DNA of 64,000 bases from Kordia sp. TARA_039_SRF (GCA_006383075.2 SMNH02000002.1:613817-677816), one strand, 5' to 3'; counted from the first letter of the stretch, positions 29,083-38,477 are shown. Made by a program: numbers and translations. The notes: generated by a model not told the origin, from the sequence alone.

Positions 29083-29757
29083 TCACTTTACAGGAAAGTC
29101 AAAATATTCATTATAATACGGTTCGCCTCGAAGTGTAAAATGCCACCATTCTTTCGGATAGTTTCGGAAACCGTTTTCCAACATCACTTTTTGTAATAGT
29201 TTGCGATTTTCTAGTTGCTTTTCGGTTAGATTTTGATAGGAAACCCACGATATCTCACCAAAAAAATCATACGAACTTCCCATATCCAATTCTTGATTGG
29301 TTTTTAAATCGATTAGCGTAATATCCACTGTACTTCCACTGCTATGACGTGATTTGGTTGCGATGTATTCCAGTCGAAATAAATCTTTTTTAGCAACATT
29401 TGGGTAAAACTGCGATTTCATCAATGTATCATTCAAATTGCGCGCCCAACGACGGAAATGATCTACAGCACGTTGTGGTCGATACGCATCAAATATCTTG
29501 ATTCCTAACTGTTGTTTTTTAAGGGATTCTTGTACGTTTTTTAATGCTTTGGTGGCAGGTAATGATAAAATACATTGTTCGGCTTCGTAACCGTCAATTG
29601 GAGTTCCTACAAAATTATTCGAGCCAAAATAGCGCAATTCTAATTGAACATCTGGAATATAATCCGTGACATATACAAAGCCCTTTGGAAGTTGTGTCTT
29701 CGTACAAAAACTGACAATCGACATGAGTGATAGGAGAAAACAATAGAATTTATGCAT
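29083..29757 (-). CDS. VanX-like D-alanyl-D-alanine dipeptidase (M15)
   Basis: A 224-residue M15D peptidase. Zinc ligands are recognisable in SRHSSGSTVDITL (H-x6-D) and EWWHFTL (E and H), with DAYRPQRAVDHFRRW upstream. An N-terminal hydrophobic segment ending SFCTK suggests export, possibly as a lipoprotein. Such chromosomal enzymes act on D-Ala-D-Ala or muropeptides in the envelope and are not by themselves a vancomycin-resistance cluster: no vanH/vanA neighbours are present. It lies directly upstream of the three GG-peptide genes. Confidence 0.92.
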   Translation of the reverse strand: MHKFYCFLLSLMSIVSFCTKTQLPKGFVYVTDYIPDVQLELRYFGSNNFVGTPIDGYEAEQCILSLPATKALKNVQESLKKQQLGIKIFDAYRPQRAVDHFRRWARNLNDTLMKSQFYPNVAKKDLFRLEYIATKSRHSSGSTVDITLIDLKTNQELDMGSSYDFFGEISWVSYQNLTEKQLENRKLLQKVMLENGFRNYPKEWWHFTLRGEPYYNEYFDFPVK

Positions 29758-29823
29758 GCGCTGTTAATTGGAAACTTTATTGACAAAATAATGATTAATT
29801 TTGTATTCTGAGCACAAATTGTA

Positions 29824-30435
29824 ATGAATCAAGCTTCTTTATCATTTGAAAACACACCACAAAAGTTACATCTTCCTGAAGCTGACATCACCTATTACCC
29901 AAACTTCATTGCCCCAGAAGAAGCGACTCATATTTACGAAACCTTATTAAAAGAAACACCATGGCAGCAAGACGATATTAAAGTATTTGGCAAAGTATAT
30001 GCACAACCGCGATTGACAGCTTTATACGGAACCAATCAAAAATCATATAGCTATTCAAATATAGAAATGACGCCGCATCCGCTAACGCCTTTGTTACAAG
30101 ATTTAAAACAAAAAGTAGATACAACTTGCGATGAAAACTTTACCACCATGTTGCTCAATTATTACAGAGACGGAAAAGATAGCAATGGCTGGCATGCAGA
30201 TAATGAAAAAGAACTAGGTACAAATCCTGTAATTGCTTCTTTAAGTTTTGGTCAAGAGCGTTATTTTCACTTAAAACATCGCACTGATAAAACCTTAAAA
30301 CATAAAATTTTATTGCAACACGGAAGTCTCTTGTTGATGAAAGGGGAAACACAACACAAATGGTTGCATCAAATTCCGAAAACCGCGCGAAAAATTAACG
30401 GGCGCATCAACATTACATTTCGCATAATTGCATAA
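29824..30435 (+). CDS. AlkB-like 2OG-Fe(II) oxygenase
   Basis: A 203-residue dioxygenase of the AlkB/ALKBH2-3 type. Iron ligands: H-x-D in NGWHADNEKEL and the distal His in HKWLHQIPK. The 2-oxoglutarate-binding Arg lies in GRINITFRII. PRLTALYG is a typical substrate-loop segment. It would remove alkyl adducts (1-meA, 3-meC) from DNA or RNA. Followed by a strong terminator; monocistronic. Confidence 0.93.
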   Translation: MNQASLSFENTPQKLHLPEADITYYPNFIAPEEATHIYETLLKETPWQQDDIKVFGKVYAQPRLTALYGTNQKSYSYSNIEMTPHPLTPLLQDLKQKVDTTCDENFTTMLLNYYRDGKDSNGWHADNEKELGTNPVIASLSFGQERYFHLKHRTDKTLKHKILLQHGSLLLMKGETQHKWLHQIPKTARKINGRINITFRIIA

Positions 30436-30465
30436 AAAAAGCATCCCGAAGGATGCTCTTTTTTT
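30434..30465 (+). terminator. Terminator of the AlkB-like gene
   Basis: GCATCC-cgaa-GGATGC with flanking A- and T-runs, immediately after the stop codon. Confidence 0.88.
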
Positions 30466-30720
30466 AACTAACCAACCAAAAATGTAACAAGCTCTATTTA
30501 GGAAGTAACCAGCTTCGCTAAACGTCGTTGCTTTGTTACACTTTACTATAAACAAACCGCGTGCCAAACTTTATTTTTGGATAAAAACTATTACCATTCC
30601 TGATAAAATTCAATTTTAAAAAATCGTTTAGAAAAATTTAAAGTGTCATAACTAAGAAAATATAAATTTATTTTTATATATTTATGATATCATTTTAATA
30701 TCAATCTAAAATTCATCATC

Positions 30721-31581
30721 ATGAAAGAAGAAAAAATTATTGTCCCTGCAAACGGTTATTTAATGTTGTTTGTATTTTTAATCCTGTTTTTTGGAAGTAT
30801 TGCTGCAATGATTATCTTAGAAAATCCAGCATTTATTCCTGTAATTCTCATTGCGCTTGTGTTAGCCTTTGGTTTTATCATGGTCAATCCGAACGGTTCA
30901 CGCGTATTATTACTATTTGGTAAATATGTCGGAACGGTAAAACAGAACGGTTTTTATTGGGTAAATCCTTTTTACACAAAGAAGAAAATTTCATTACGCG
31001 CAAGTAATTTTGATAGCGAACGTTTAAAAGTAAATGACAAACTCGGAAATCCTATCATGATTAGTACGATTTTAGTTTGGCGTGTAAACAATACCTACAA
31101 AGCGGCTTTTGACGTTGATAATTACGAACATTTTGTGCGCGTACAAACCGATGCAGCAGTCCGAAAGTTGGCAAGTATGTATCCGTATGATAATTTTGCC
31201 GACGAAGGACACGATGAAGACATTACCTTACGTTCTAGTGTCAATGAAGTCAGTGAAGCGCTAGAAAAAGAATTGGAAGAACGCTTATCTATTGCAGGAA
31301 TTGAAGTCTTGGAAGCACGTATTGGGTATTTGGCGTATGCACAAGAAATTGCCAGTGCCATGTTAAAAAGACAACAAGCTACTGCCATTGTTGCTGCACG
31401 TCATAAAATTGTAGAAGGTGCTGTAAGTATGGTAGAAATGGCGCTTCACGAATTAAACCAAAAAGAATTATTAGTCTTGGATGAAGAACGAAAAGCAGCG
31501 ATGGTGAGTAATTTATTAGTGATTTTATGTGGTGATAAAGAAGCTTCTCCCGTAGTAAATGCAGGAACCTTACACCAATAA
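30721..31581 (+). CDS. SPFH/Band 7 domain membrane protein
   Basis: A 286-residue protein with two hydrophobic segments near the N terminus (about 12-30 and 33-58), followed by an SPFH domain (about 65-230: RVLLLFGKYVGTVKQNGFYWVNPF, VRVQTDAAVRKLASMYPYD region) and a helical tail (ATAIVAARHKIVEGAV). It would form membrane microdomain assemblies. First gene of a four-gene set (SPFH, DUF4177-like, DUF1648, Arc-like) with tight spacing. Confidence 0.9.
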   Translation: MKEEKIIVPANGYLMLFVFLILFFGSIAAMIILENPAFIPVILIALVLAFGFIMVNPNGSRVLLLFGKYVGTVKQNGFYWVNPFYTKKKISLRASNFDSERLKVNDKLGNPIMISTILVWRVNNTYKAAFDVDNYEHFVRVQTDAAVRKLASMYPYDNFADEGHDEDITLRSSVNEVSEALEKELEERLSIAGIEVLEARIGYLAYAQEIASAMLKRQQATAIVAARHKIVEGAVSMVEMALHELNQKELLVLDEERKAAMVSNLLVILCGDKEASPVVNAGTLHQ

Positions 31582-31587
31582 AACACT

Positions 31588-31752
31588 ATGAAGGAATATA
31601 AAGTTGTAAAACCCAATTTGGGTTGGAAAAGCAGAAGTGAAAAGCTAGAAGAAATACTGAACAATCATGCAAAACAAGGTTGGGTATTACACACCGTAAC
31701 CAAACATGAAGGTTTTGTACAAATCATTTTTGAACGAAATAAAAATAGATAA
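31588..31752 (+). CDS. Small DUF4177-like protein
   Basis: 54 residues: MKEYKVVKPNLGWKSRSEKL then a helix and GWVLHTVTKHEGFVQIIFER. The EYKVV...GW.L..V pattern resembles DUF4177. Start 6 bp after the SPFH gene; the stop directly abuts the next start codon (TAA then ATG), so it is translationally linked. Function unknown. Confidence 0.72.
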   Translation: MKEYKVVKPNLGWKSRSEKLEEILNNHAKQGWVLHTVTKHEGFVQIIFERNKNR

Positions 31753-32268
31753 ATGTTACACAACAACAGACCTAAAATAAAAGTTCCTTTAGAGCCTATT
31801 GACACCATCATAGAAGCGACTACGGCTGCATTGCTACTGGCTTTGTGGATATATGTCATCATTACATATGTATCATTACCAGAAACCATTCCGACACATT
31901 TCAACCACAAAGGAGAAGTAGACGGAACAGGCTCTAAAAACATCATTTGGTTTTTGCTTGGTATGACAACAGTTATTACGGTTGGAATGCACATATTGAC
32001 AAAGTTTCCGCACATTCACAATTACATGGTCAATATCACAGAAGAAAATGCCGAACACAATTACCGTTTGAGTAGTAGAATGTTGCGGTATGTAAACCTG
32101 CTCACGTTACTTTTATTGGCGTATGTGTGTTATGCAATGATGCAAAAAGCCTTGGGAAGTGATGCCTTTACAGGAACAGCTATGACCTATATTATCATTG
32201 TTTATGCGGTAGTGATGCCGATTGTATTAATTGTATTTATGTTGAAAAATCAAAAAGCTCCAAAATAA
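31753..32268 (+). CDS. DUF1648 domain membrane protein
   Basis: 171 residues with four hydrophobic segments (about 22-43, 59-78, 108-128, 140-162). The DUF1648 signature YVSLPETIPTHFNHKGEVDGTGSK is split by no gap but stands between TM1 and TM2. Family members are SdpI-like or unknown membrane proteins. Part of the SPFH gene set. Confidence 0.85.
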   Translation: MLHNNRPKIKVPLEPIDTIIEATTAALLLALWIYVIITYVSLPETIPTHFNHKGEVDGTGSKNIIWFLLGMTTVITVGMHILTKFPHIHNYMVNITEENAEHNYRLSSRMLRYVNLLTLLLLAYVCYAMMQKALGSDAFTGTAMTYIIIVYAVVMPIVLIVFMLKNQKAPK

Positions 32269-32371
32269 ATTATTTCGAGAAAAATCTGCAAAAGCTAGAA
32301 CGTAAACAAGAATATGTTTCGACGCGAGTAACAGAATCATCAAATCTCGAATATCGAGTAAAAAAATAATT

Positions 32372-32557
32372 ATGGCAAAAAAGAAAGCCTTTGCATTACG
32401 AATTAATGAAGAGATGTTGAAAGCTATTGAAAAATGGGCTGCTGACGAATTTCGCAGCACCAATGGACAAATAGAATGGATGCTGATGCAAAGTTTAAAA
32501 AATGCAAAAAGAGCACCCAAAAAACGAACAGATGATACGCAGCAAACACCCGATTAA
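32372..32557 (+). CDS. Arc-like ribbon-helix-helix protein
   Basis: 61 residues. KKKAFALRINEEMLKAIEKW is the Arc/MetJ beta-strand plus helix 1, and FRSTNGQIEWMLMQSL is helix 2. A dimeric DNA-binding regulator or RNA-associated adaptor is likely. Downstream of the DUF1648 gene by about 100 bp; an A/T hairpin-like palindrome CTCGAATATCGAG lies between. It may regulate the SPFH set. Confidence 0.82.
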   Translation: MAKKKAFALRINEEMLKAIEKWAADEFRSTNGQIEWMLMQSLKNAKRAPKKRTDDTQQTPD

Positions 32558-32691
32558 TATTTTCGGGAGTTTGTTGTGTACTTCTTTCTAAATCTTCAAA
32601 TTGATATATCTTAACATTAATTAACACTCTTGTCTGTTACATTTTCAAAAAAAAACTACTAATTGCAGCGTTGAATGTAAACAGAAAAATC

Positions 32692-34569
32692 ATGCTCAGA
32701 AAAAAATTAGGAATTCTTGCCGCTGCTGCTATCCTATTGGCAAGCTGTAACGCAGGAAAAGTTGGAACTGATACCAATAAAGATATCGTAACTATGATTG
32801 ACCTGGTCAATGTGGTGGAAGATAAAGTAAAAGTAGAAGTCAATCCTGGAAAGTTTCAAACAGAAACTACAACGTTCAATATTCCGAAAACCGTTCCTGG
32901 AACCTATAGCGACGACAATTACGGGAGATATGTGGTCGATTTCAAAGCATACGACTACAAAGGAAATGAAGTCCCTACCTCAAAAGTTGACCAAAACTCA
33001 TGGTTGATTTCCAATGCTAAAAATGTAGACAAAGTTTCATATTGGGTAAACGATACGTACGACTCAGAATATGAAGATACAGAAGTGGTATTTTCTCCAG
33101 CAGGATCCAATATTTTAAAAGACAAAAACTTCGTGTTGAATTTGCACGCCTTCGTTGGTTATTTCAGCGGAAGCGAACAATATCCATATCAAATCAATGT
33201 GCAATATCCTAAAAATTTAGAAGGTGTTACTTCCTTACCAAAAGTGGTTTCCGAACAAGAAACTTTCAATATCGATACGTTTGGCGCATCGCGTTATGCG
33301 GAAGTGACCGATAATCCAATTATGTATTCTGAGCCTGATATTGCTAGTTTTCAAGTTGGTGACATAAATATTTCGTTGAGTGTGTATTCGCCAACAGGCG
33401 TATATTCAGCTGAAAAATTGAAAGGAAATATTGAAAAAATGATTGCTGCTCAAAAGAAGTTTCTCGGCGAAGTGGATGCCACAAAACAATACAATATTTT
33501 ACTCTATTTATCTACCTTAAAACCTGACGATGCTAAAGGATTTGGAGCGTTGGAACACAATACCTCAACTGTGGTAGTATTGCCAGAACAAATACCACAA
33601 CCTGCCATTGAAGATGCCTTAAAAGATGTCGTTTCACACGAATTTTTTCACATCGTAACACCTTTGACTGTACATTCCGAAGAAATTCACTATTTCGATT
33701 ACAACAATCCGAAAATGTCGCAACACTTGTGGATGTATGAAGGTGTGACCGAATATTTTGCCAATTTATTCCAAATCAATCAAGGGTTGATTGACGAAGA
33801 AGCGTTCTACAACCGAATCAACACGAAAATTAAAAATTCGCGTTCACGCTATAACGATGCGATTTCATTTACCGAAATGAGCGCTAATATTCTTTCGGAC
33901 GAATTTAAAGACGAATACGCCAATGTATATGAAAAAGGAACGCTTATCGCGATGGTTGTGGATTTGACAATTCGCGAAGAAAGTAATGGCGAGATGGGAA
34001 TTTTGGACTTAATGCAAAAACTTTCAGAAACTTATGGAAGTGAAAAACCGTTTAAAGATGATGAATTATTTGATAAAATCATCGAATTTACCACACCAGA
34101 ATTAAGAAGTGTCATCGATACGTACATCAAAGGAGATACGCCAATTCCGTACGATGAATTCCTTTCAAAAGTCGGATTGGAATTGGGTGAAACGCTAGTT
34201 GAAACAGGATATTTCTTAAATGGACAAGTTCCGTACATTAGCGTAGACAGAGACACAAAAGAAATTTTCATCATCCCAAATGGTGTGTTGAATTCCTTCC
34301 TAACCGATATCGGATTGCAAAACGGCGACATCATTACCGAAATCAACAACGTTGCGTATTCGCTCGACAATGTATATGACTTAATCGGAGCTTCTAGAAG
34401 TTGGAAAGAAGGCGATGCTATCAGCATAAAAATTAAGCGTGATGGCGAAGTAAAAACGTTGAGTGGAAAAATTACCAAACCAATGACAAAAGGTACAGGA
34501 ATCACTGTAAAAGACCTGCCAGAAAACAGCAAAGAAGTACAATTGCGAAAAGCGTGGTTGTATGAGTAG
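32692..34569 (+). CDS. M61 family glycyl-aminopeptidase-like lipoprotein with PDZ domain
   Basis: Start at MLRKKLGILAAAAILLASCN (32692) gives a lipoprotein signal peptide; 625 residues. M61 N-terminal beta domain, gluzincin motif VSHEFFHIVTP with downstream Glu in MYEGVTEYFAN, and a C-terminal PDZ domain (about 510-600, GLQNGDIITEINN). Periplasmic or surface metallopeptidase. Monocistronic. Confidence 0.93.
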   Translation: MLRKKLGILAAAAILLASCNAGKVGTDTNKDIVTMIDLVNVVEDKVKVEVNPGKFQTETTTFNIPKTVPGTYSDDNYGRYVVDFKAYDYKGNEVPTSKVDQNSWLISNAKNVDKVSYWVNDTYDSEYEDTEVVFSPAGSNILKDKNFVLNLHAFVGYFSGSEQYPYQINVQYPKNLEGVTSLPKVVSEQETFNIDTFGASRYAEVTDNPIMYSEPDIASFQVGDINISLSVYSPTGVYSAEKLKGNIEKMIAAQKKFLGEVDATKQYNILLYLSTLKPDDAKGFGALEHNTSTVVVLPEQIPQPAIEDALKDVVSHEFFHIVTPLTVHSEEIHYFDYNNPKMSQHLWMYEGVTEYFANLFQINQGLIDEEAFYNRINTKIKNSRSRYNDAISFTEMSANILSDEFKDEYANVYEKGTLIAMVVDLTIREESNGEMGILDLMQKLSETYGSEKPFKDDELFDKIIEFTTPELRSVIDTYIKGDTPIPYDEFLSKVGLELGETLVETGYFLNGQVPYISVDRDTKEIFIIPNGVLNSFLTDIGLQNGDIITEINNVAYSLDNVYDLIGASRSWKEGDAISIKIKRDGEVKTLSGKITKPMTKGTGITVKDLPENSKEVQLRKAWLYE

Positions 34570-34631
34570 GTTTTTTTAGGTGTTTGGTGTTGGGTTTTAG
34601 GTGTTGGGCTTTTCACTTGAATTAAAAATAT

Positions 34632-34740
34632 GAAACGTCATTGCGAGGAAGTATGACAAAGTAATCTGTTTATCATAGAACGATTTTATTATTCGAAGTA
34701 ACAGATTGCCACGCCGCTGCGCATCTCGCAATGACGTTTC
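34632..34740. repeat. MITE/REP-like element with 16-bp perfect terminal inverted repeats
   Basis: GAAACGTCATTGCGAG at the left end is exactly complementary to CTCGCAATGACGTTTC at the right end. Inner arms also pair (GTAATCTG / CAGATT). No coding capacity. Located between M61 and DUF819 genes. Confidence 0.7.
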
Positions 34741-34887
34741 AAAACAAAACTCCATTTTGATGCAGAGCTTTAGTTTTTATATTAATAAAAACGATTACCT
34801 ACTGACACAAACTTTTCTAATTTAATTTTGACAATTCTCTTTTTATAAATTCAAATTTTGGTATTTTGCGGCATAAACCATCCGATT

Positions 34888-36594
34888 ATGTTAAAAAAAG
34901 CCGCTGCTTTCCTCCTATTTTTGGTGTCGTTTTCAGTGTATTCGCAAAACCTAAAAATTGACAATATTGAAAGCAAACAACAAACCTTCAACGCAAAAAT
35001 CACGATTGATTCTATTGCTTTTACAGGATTTGACTTAAAAATTAAAGTGAATGATTCGTTTGCGAGTATTGAAAACATAAAAAACATTCACAAACCGTTT
35101 TTAGCAAATGGTAGTTTTACCTTTGACATAAAAAATTCTGAAGCGTCCATCTCTTACATAGGTGACAACGTATATTCCACCGTAAAACCGTTGCTGCTTT
35201 TTGAGCTTGCAAACGCTCCCAAAAAAGGATTCTCGGAGTTTATTTACGAATTCACCGAAGTGAATTTTCACAATGGAGAACAAACTATTACTGTTCTTCC
35301 CAAGAAGCAAAAAATTAAGAAAACCATCATTTACCCAAAACCATTTTTCAGCAGCGACAAAGTGGTTTTCGGAATTTTGATGATCCTTTTAGGCTTTGTA
35401 TTTTACACAGAAGCCAGCAAAAATGCAGGTTGGAAAAAGTTTTACAAATACGTTCCAGCATTATTAATTTGCTATTTATTACCAGCTATTTTAAGTTCGT
35501 TCGGAATCATTTCTGATAAATATTCGGAAGCGTATTTCATTGCAAGTCGTTTCTTATTGCCCGCAGCTTTGGTATTAATGACGTTGAGTATTGACCTAAA
35601 AGGTGTATTCAACTTAGGCCCAAAAGCGTTGATTATGTTCTTTACAGGAACTGTCGGAATCATCATTGGTGGACCGTTGGCAATTTTGTTAATCTCTATA
35701 TTTTCACCAGAAACCGTTGGTGGCGCAGACTTTGACGCTGTTTGGCGTGGATTATCTACCTTGGCGGGAAGTTGGATTGGTGGCGGAGCCAATCAAGCAG
35801 CCATGTTGGAAATCTTTGAATACAGTCAAGATAAATACGGCGCGATGGTGTTGGTGGATATTGTAGTCGCGAATTTATGGATGGCGATTTTACTTTTCGG
35901 AATTGGAAAATCTAAAAAAATTGACAAAAAACTAAACGCAGACAATTCTGCCATTGAACGATTAAAAGAACGCGTTTCGGCATTTACCGATAAAATAAAA
36001 CGAAATCCAACACTTTCCGAACTCATGATTATTCTTGCATTGGCTTTTGGTGGTGTTTCCTTAGCGCATTTTGGTGCTGGAGTGATTACAGACTATCTCG
36101 GACAGTTTGATATTGTTAAAAATGACGATGGCGCGTTGTCGTTTTTAGGTTCGTCTTTCTTCTGGATGATTACCATTGCTACTGCTTTTGGAATCATGCT
36201 TTCATACACTAAAGCCAAAAACTATGAAGGTGCTGGCGCGAGTAAATTAGGAAGTATTTTTATTTATGTATTGGTCGCTTCTATCGGAATGAAAATGGAC
36301 TTAGGCAAAGTATTGGAAAATCCAGGATTGTTAGCGGTCGGACTCGTTTGGATGGCGATTCACGCTGGCTTGCTGATTTTAGTGGCAAAACTCATACGTG
36401 CGCCGTATTTCTTCCTCGCTGTGGGAAGTCAGGCAAATGTTGGTGGTGCGGCTTCTGCGCCGATTGTGGCTTCTGCTTTTCACCCATCGTTGACGTCGGT
36501 TGGTGTTTTGTTGGCTGTCTTTGGTTATGTAGTCGGAACCTATGGCGCTATTTTGTGTACAATTTTGATGGAAATGGCTTCAAAAGTTTCCTAA
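34888..36594 (+). CDS. DUF819 family membrane protein
   Basis: Start at MLKKAAAFLLFLVSFSVYSQ (34888); 568 residues. Unusually, a cleavable signal peptide and a ~130-residue periplasmic beta-rich region precede the ~10-TM DUF819 core (GGPLAILLISIFSPETVGG, GSWIGGGANQAAMLEIF, VGGAASAPIVASAF). DUF819 proteins resemble gluconate/anion-type permeases; the substrate is unknown. Confidence 0.9.
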   Translation: MLKKAAAFLLFLVSFSVYSQNLKIDNIESKQQTFNAKITIDSIAFTGFDLKIKVNDSFASIENIKNIHKPFLANGSFTFDIKNSEASISYIGDNVYSTVKPLLLFELANAPKKGFSEFIYEFTEVNFHNGEQTITVLPKKQKIKKTIIYPKPFFSSDKVVFGILMILLGFVFYTEASKNAGWKKFYKYVPALLICYLLPAILSSFGIISDKYSEAYFIASRFLLPAALVLMTLSIDLKGVFNLGPKALIMFFTGTVGIIIGGPLAILLISIFSPETVGGADFDAVWRGLSTLAGSWIGGGANQAAMLEIFEYSQDKYGAMVLVDIVVANLWMAILLFGIGKSKKIDKKLNADNSAIERLKERVSAFTDKIKRNPTLSELMIILALAFGGVSLAHFGAGVITDYLGQFDIVKNDDGALSFLGSSFFWMITIATAFGIMLSYTKAKNYEGAGASKLGSIFIYVLVASIGMKMDLGKVLENPGLLAVGLVWMAIHAGLLILVAKLIRAPYFFLAVGSQANVGGAASAPIVASAFHPSLTSVGVLLAVFGYVVGTYGAILCTILMEMASKVS

Positions 36595-36630
36595 AATTAT
36601 AGATATTTGCGCTCTTTAAAATTCAATACA

Positions 36631-37344
36631 ATGTTCAGAAAATGTTTGGCAATCCTAGCGGTTTTAGGATTTATAGCTTGTGGGAAAGAAACAAAAGGAA
36701 ATTTAACCATTACAGGAAATATAGACGGTTTAAAAGAAGGAACGCTCTATTTACAAAAAGTACAAGACACGACGTTGCTAACGTTGGATTCTTTGGTTGT
36801 AAATGGTGATGCCAACTTTACATTTCACACCACCATTGACGAGCCAGAAGTATTGTATATGTATTTGGATAAAAAGGATTTTAACGATTTAAACGATCGT
36901 GTAGAGTTTTTTGCGGAGCCAGGCGAAATGACCTTCCATACAACCTTGCGCCGATTTGTAAACGATGCCAAAGTAACAGGTTCCAAAAATCATAAAGATT
37001 TGGTGACTTTTAAAGAATTTATGACCAAATTCAACACCAAAGAATTGATGTTATTGCGCGACGGAATGGACGCGCAGAAAGAAGAAGACGTTAAAAAAGT
37101 ACAGGAAATCAACACGCAAATTTCGAATTATGCTAAAAGCCGTATGCGTTACATCTTAAATTATGCCATCACTAATGGTGATAAAGAAATTGCGCCGTAT
37201 GTAGTCACTACAGAAACCATGGATGCGAATTTGAAGTTTCTGGATACGATCTACAAACGACTCACTCCAAAAATTGCCGATTCTAAATATGGTAAAAAGT
37301 TAAAGGAATTGTTGGAAGCGCGAAAGGCGGAGGAGAATAACTAA
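36631..37344 (+). CDS. DUF4369 domain lipoprotein
   Basis: Start at MFRKCLAILAVLGFIAC (36631) gives a lipobox with Cys followed by GKETKG; 237 residues. The N-terminal DUF4369 beta domain (GNLTITGNIDGLKEGTLYLQ, LDSLVVNGDANFTF) is followed by a helical region. In Bacteroidota this domain usually precedes an AhpC/thioredoxin domain; here the thioredoxin part is absent. 36 bp after DUF819, possibly co-transcribed. Confidence 0.88.
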   Translation: MFRKCLAILAVLGFIACGKETKGNLTITGNIDGLKEGTLYLQKVQDTTLLTLDSLVVNGDANFTFHTTIDEPEVLYMYLDKKDFNDLNDRVEFFAEPGEMTFHTTLRRFVNDAKVTGSKNHKDLVTFKEFMTKFNTKELMLLRDGMDAQKEEDVKKVQEINTQISNYAKSRMRYILNYAITNGDKEIAPYVVTTETMDANLKFLDTIYKRLTPKIADSKYGKKLKELLEARKAEENN

Positions 37345-37367
37345 GTCGCGAATAAAAACTTTATTGG

Positions 37368-38042
37368 TTAGTCAAAATTTATTAAACCGATATCATTACT
37401 ATCAATTATTTTTAATTTGTCTTTTTTGCCTATTTCATTAAGGAATTTTGACAATTCTTGAAATAATATAATGCACGGATACCAATCTTTGTTTATTTTT
37501 TCAATAAGATTGATTAAATCTTCTGTATTTGTCAAACAAAGGTTTGAATCAAAAAGTTTCGACTTTTTTAAAGTAATATTAATTGCTGATTCAATCATTT
37601 GAAGAATTAATATTCCTTTAAAATCAGCTTCAAGATTATTACTTATAAATACTCCATTATAATTGTAATTATCACAAAATTCTTTGATTGGCTCTATATC
37701 TACATGTCCTCCTATTTTATTTCTTACATGTTTCCAGTTAGAAGTAATTTTCTGGATATTTCCTAATTTAATTTTAATCTTCTTATCTAAATATTTTGAT
37801 ACATTCTTGTAATTATAAATATCCTTAATCAGGGAATTATAACCCTCAAACAAAGATATTATCTCAATAATATCATATGCAGTTTCTCCCTTTCTTTTTA
37901 TTAATTCTTCAACACTTAAAGTTAATGAATCAATAGAATTCACACGACGAATATTATCATTAATTTTAACAGATTTAAAATGTAGAAATAATAATTTAGT
38001 TTGAATAGCGCTTATTTCTGAGATTAAAGTTTCTTTACTCAT
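37368..38042 (-). CDS. Hypothetical helical protein
   Basis: 224 residues, almost entirely alpha-helical, no signal peptide or TM segment, strongly AT-rich relative to neighbours. The segment WKHVRNKIGGHVDIEP is reminiscent of the R-N-x-x-x-H region in some HEPN-type proteins, but that is only suggestive. Isolated; possible recent acquisition. Confidence 0.6.
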   Translation of the reverse strand: MSKETLISEISAIQTKLLFLHFKSVKINDNIRRVNSIDSLTLSVEELIKRKGETAYDIIEIISLFEGYNSLIKDIYNYKNVSKYLDKKIKIKLGNIQKITSNWKHVRNKIGGHVDIEPIKEFCDNYNYNGVFISNNLEADFKGILILQMIESAINITLKKSKLFDSNLCLTNTEDLINLIEKINKDWYPCIILFQELSKFLNEIGKKDKLKIIDSNDIGLINFD

Positions 38043-38123
38043 TATTTATTTTAAAATATCGATAGGCACTTTTAGAAAAGATGACTATTTGACCAATTTA
38101 TTATTAAGTTTATTTAAATTCTT

Positions 38124-38477
38124 CTAATTCAACCCATCCATAAACTCTAATTTGACTTTGGTTACTTTTTCGGTATCAAAGTATAATTCGCTTCCTTTTT
38201 TTAGTGGAACTTTGGTTTTGTTTCCTGGAGTCAATTCGATTTCTCTGAAAATTTTTCCTTTGTATTGTACACGAATCGAAAAAGTGTGTTCGCCTATATT
38301 TTCAACAATCGCAATGCTATTTCCATCTTTATACGGATTGATAGCGCCGTCTTGTCCAGGACCTTTTCCGGTCATCAACATGCTTTGTTGCGGTTTAATT
38401 TCGAAAACGGTGTCGTCTTTTTGCGCGTAGGACTGCAATACAAAAAGCATCACAAAAAGCATTAGGTAATTTTTCAT
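38124..38477 (-). CDS. Small exported hypothetical protein
   Basis: Start at MKNYLMLFVMLFVLQSYAQK (38477) gives a signal peptide; 117 residues. The mature part is beta-rich with GKGPGQDGAINPYKDG and ELTPGNKTKVPLKKG. No family recognised. The upstream in-frame ATG (38582) would bury the signal peptide and is rejected. Confidence 0.68.
   Translation of the reverse strand: MKNYLMLFVMLFVLQSYAQKDDTVFEIKPQQSMLMTGKGPGQDGAINPYKDGNSIAIVENIGEHTFSIRVQYKGKIFREIELTPGNKTKVPLKKGSELYFDTEKVTKVKLEFMDGLN

Noticed and set aside
29083..29757. VanX-like dipeptidase as part of a vancomycin-resistance cluster
   Set aside because: No vanH, vanA-type ligase or VanRS genes are near; chromosomal M15D peptidases of this type are common in environmental bacteria.
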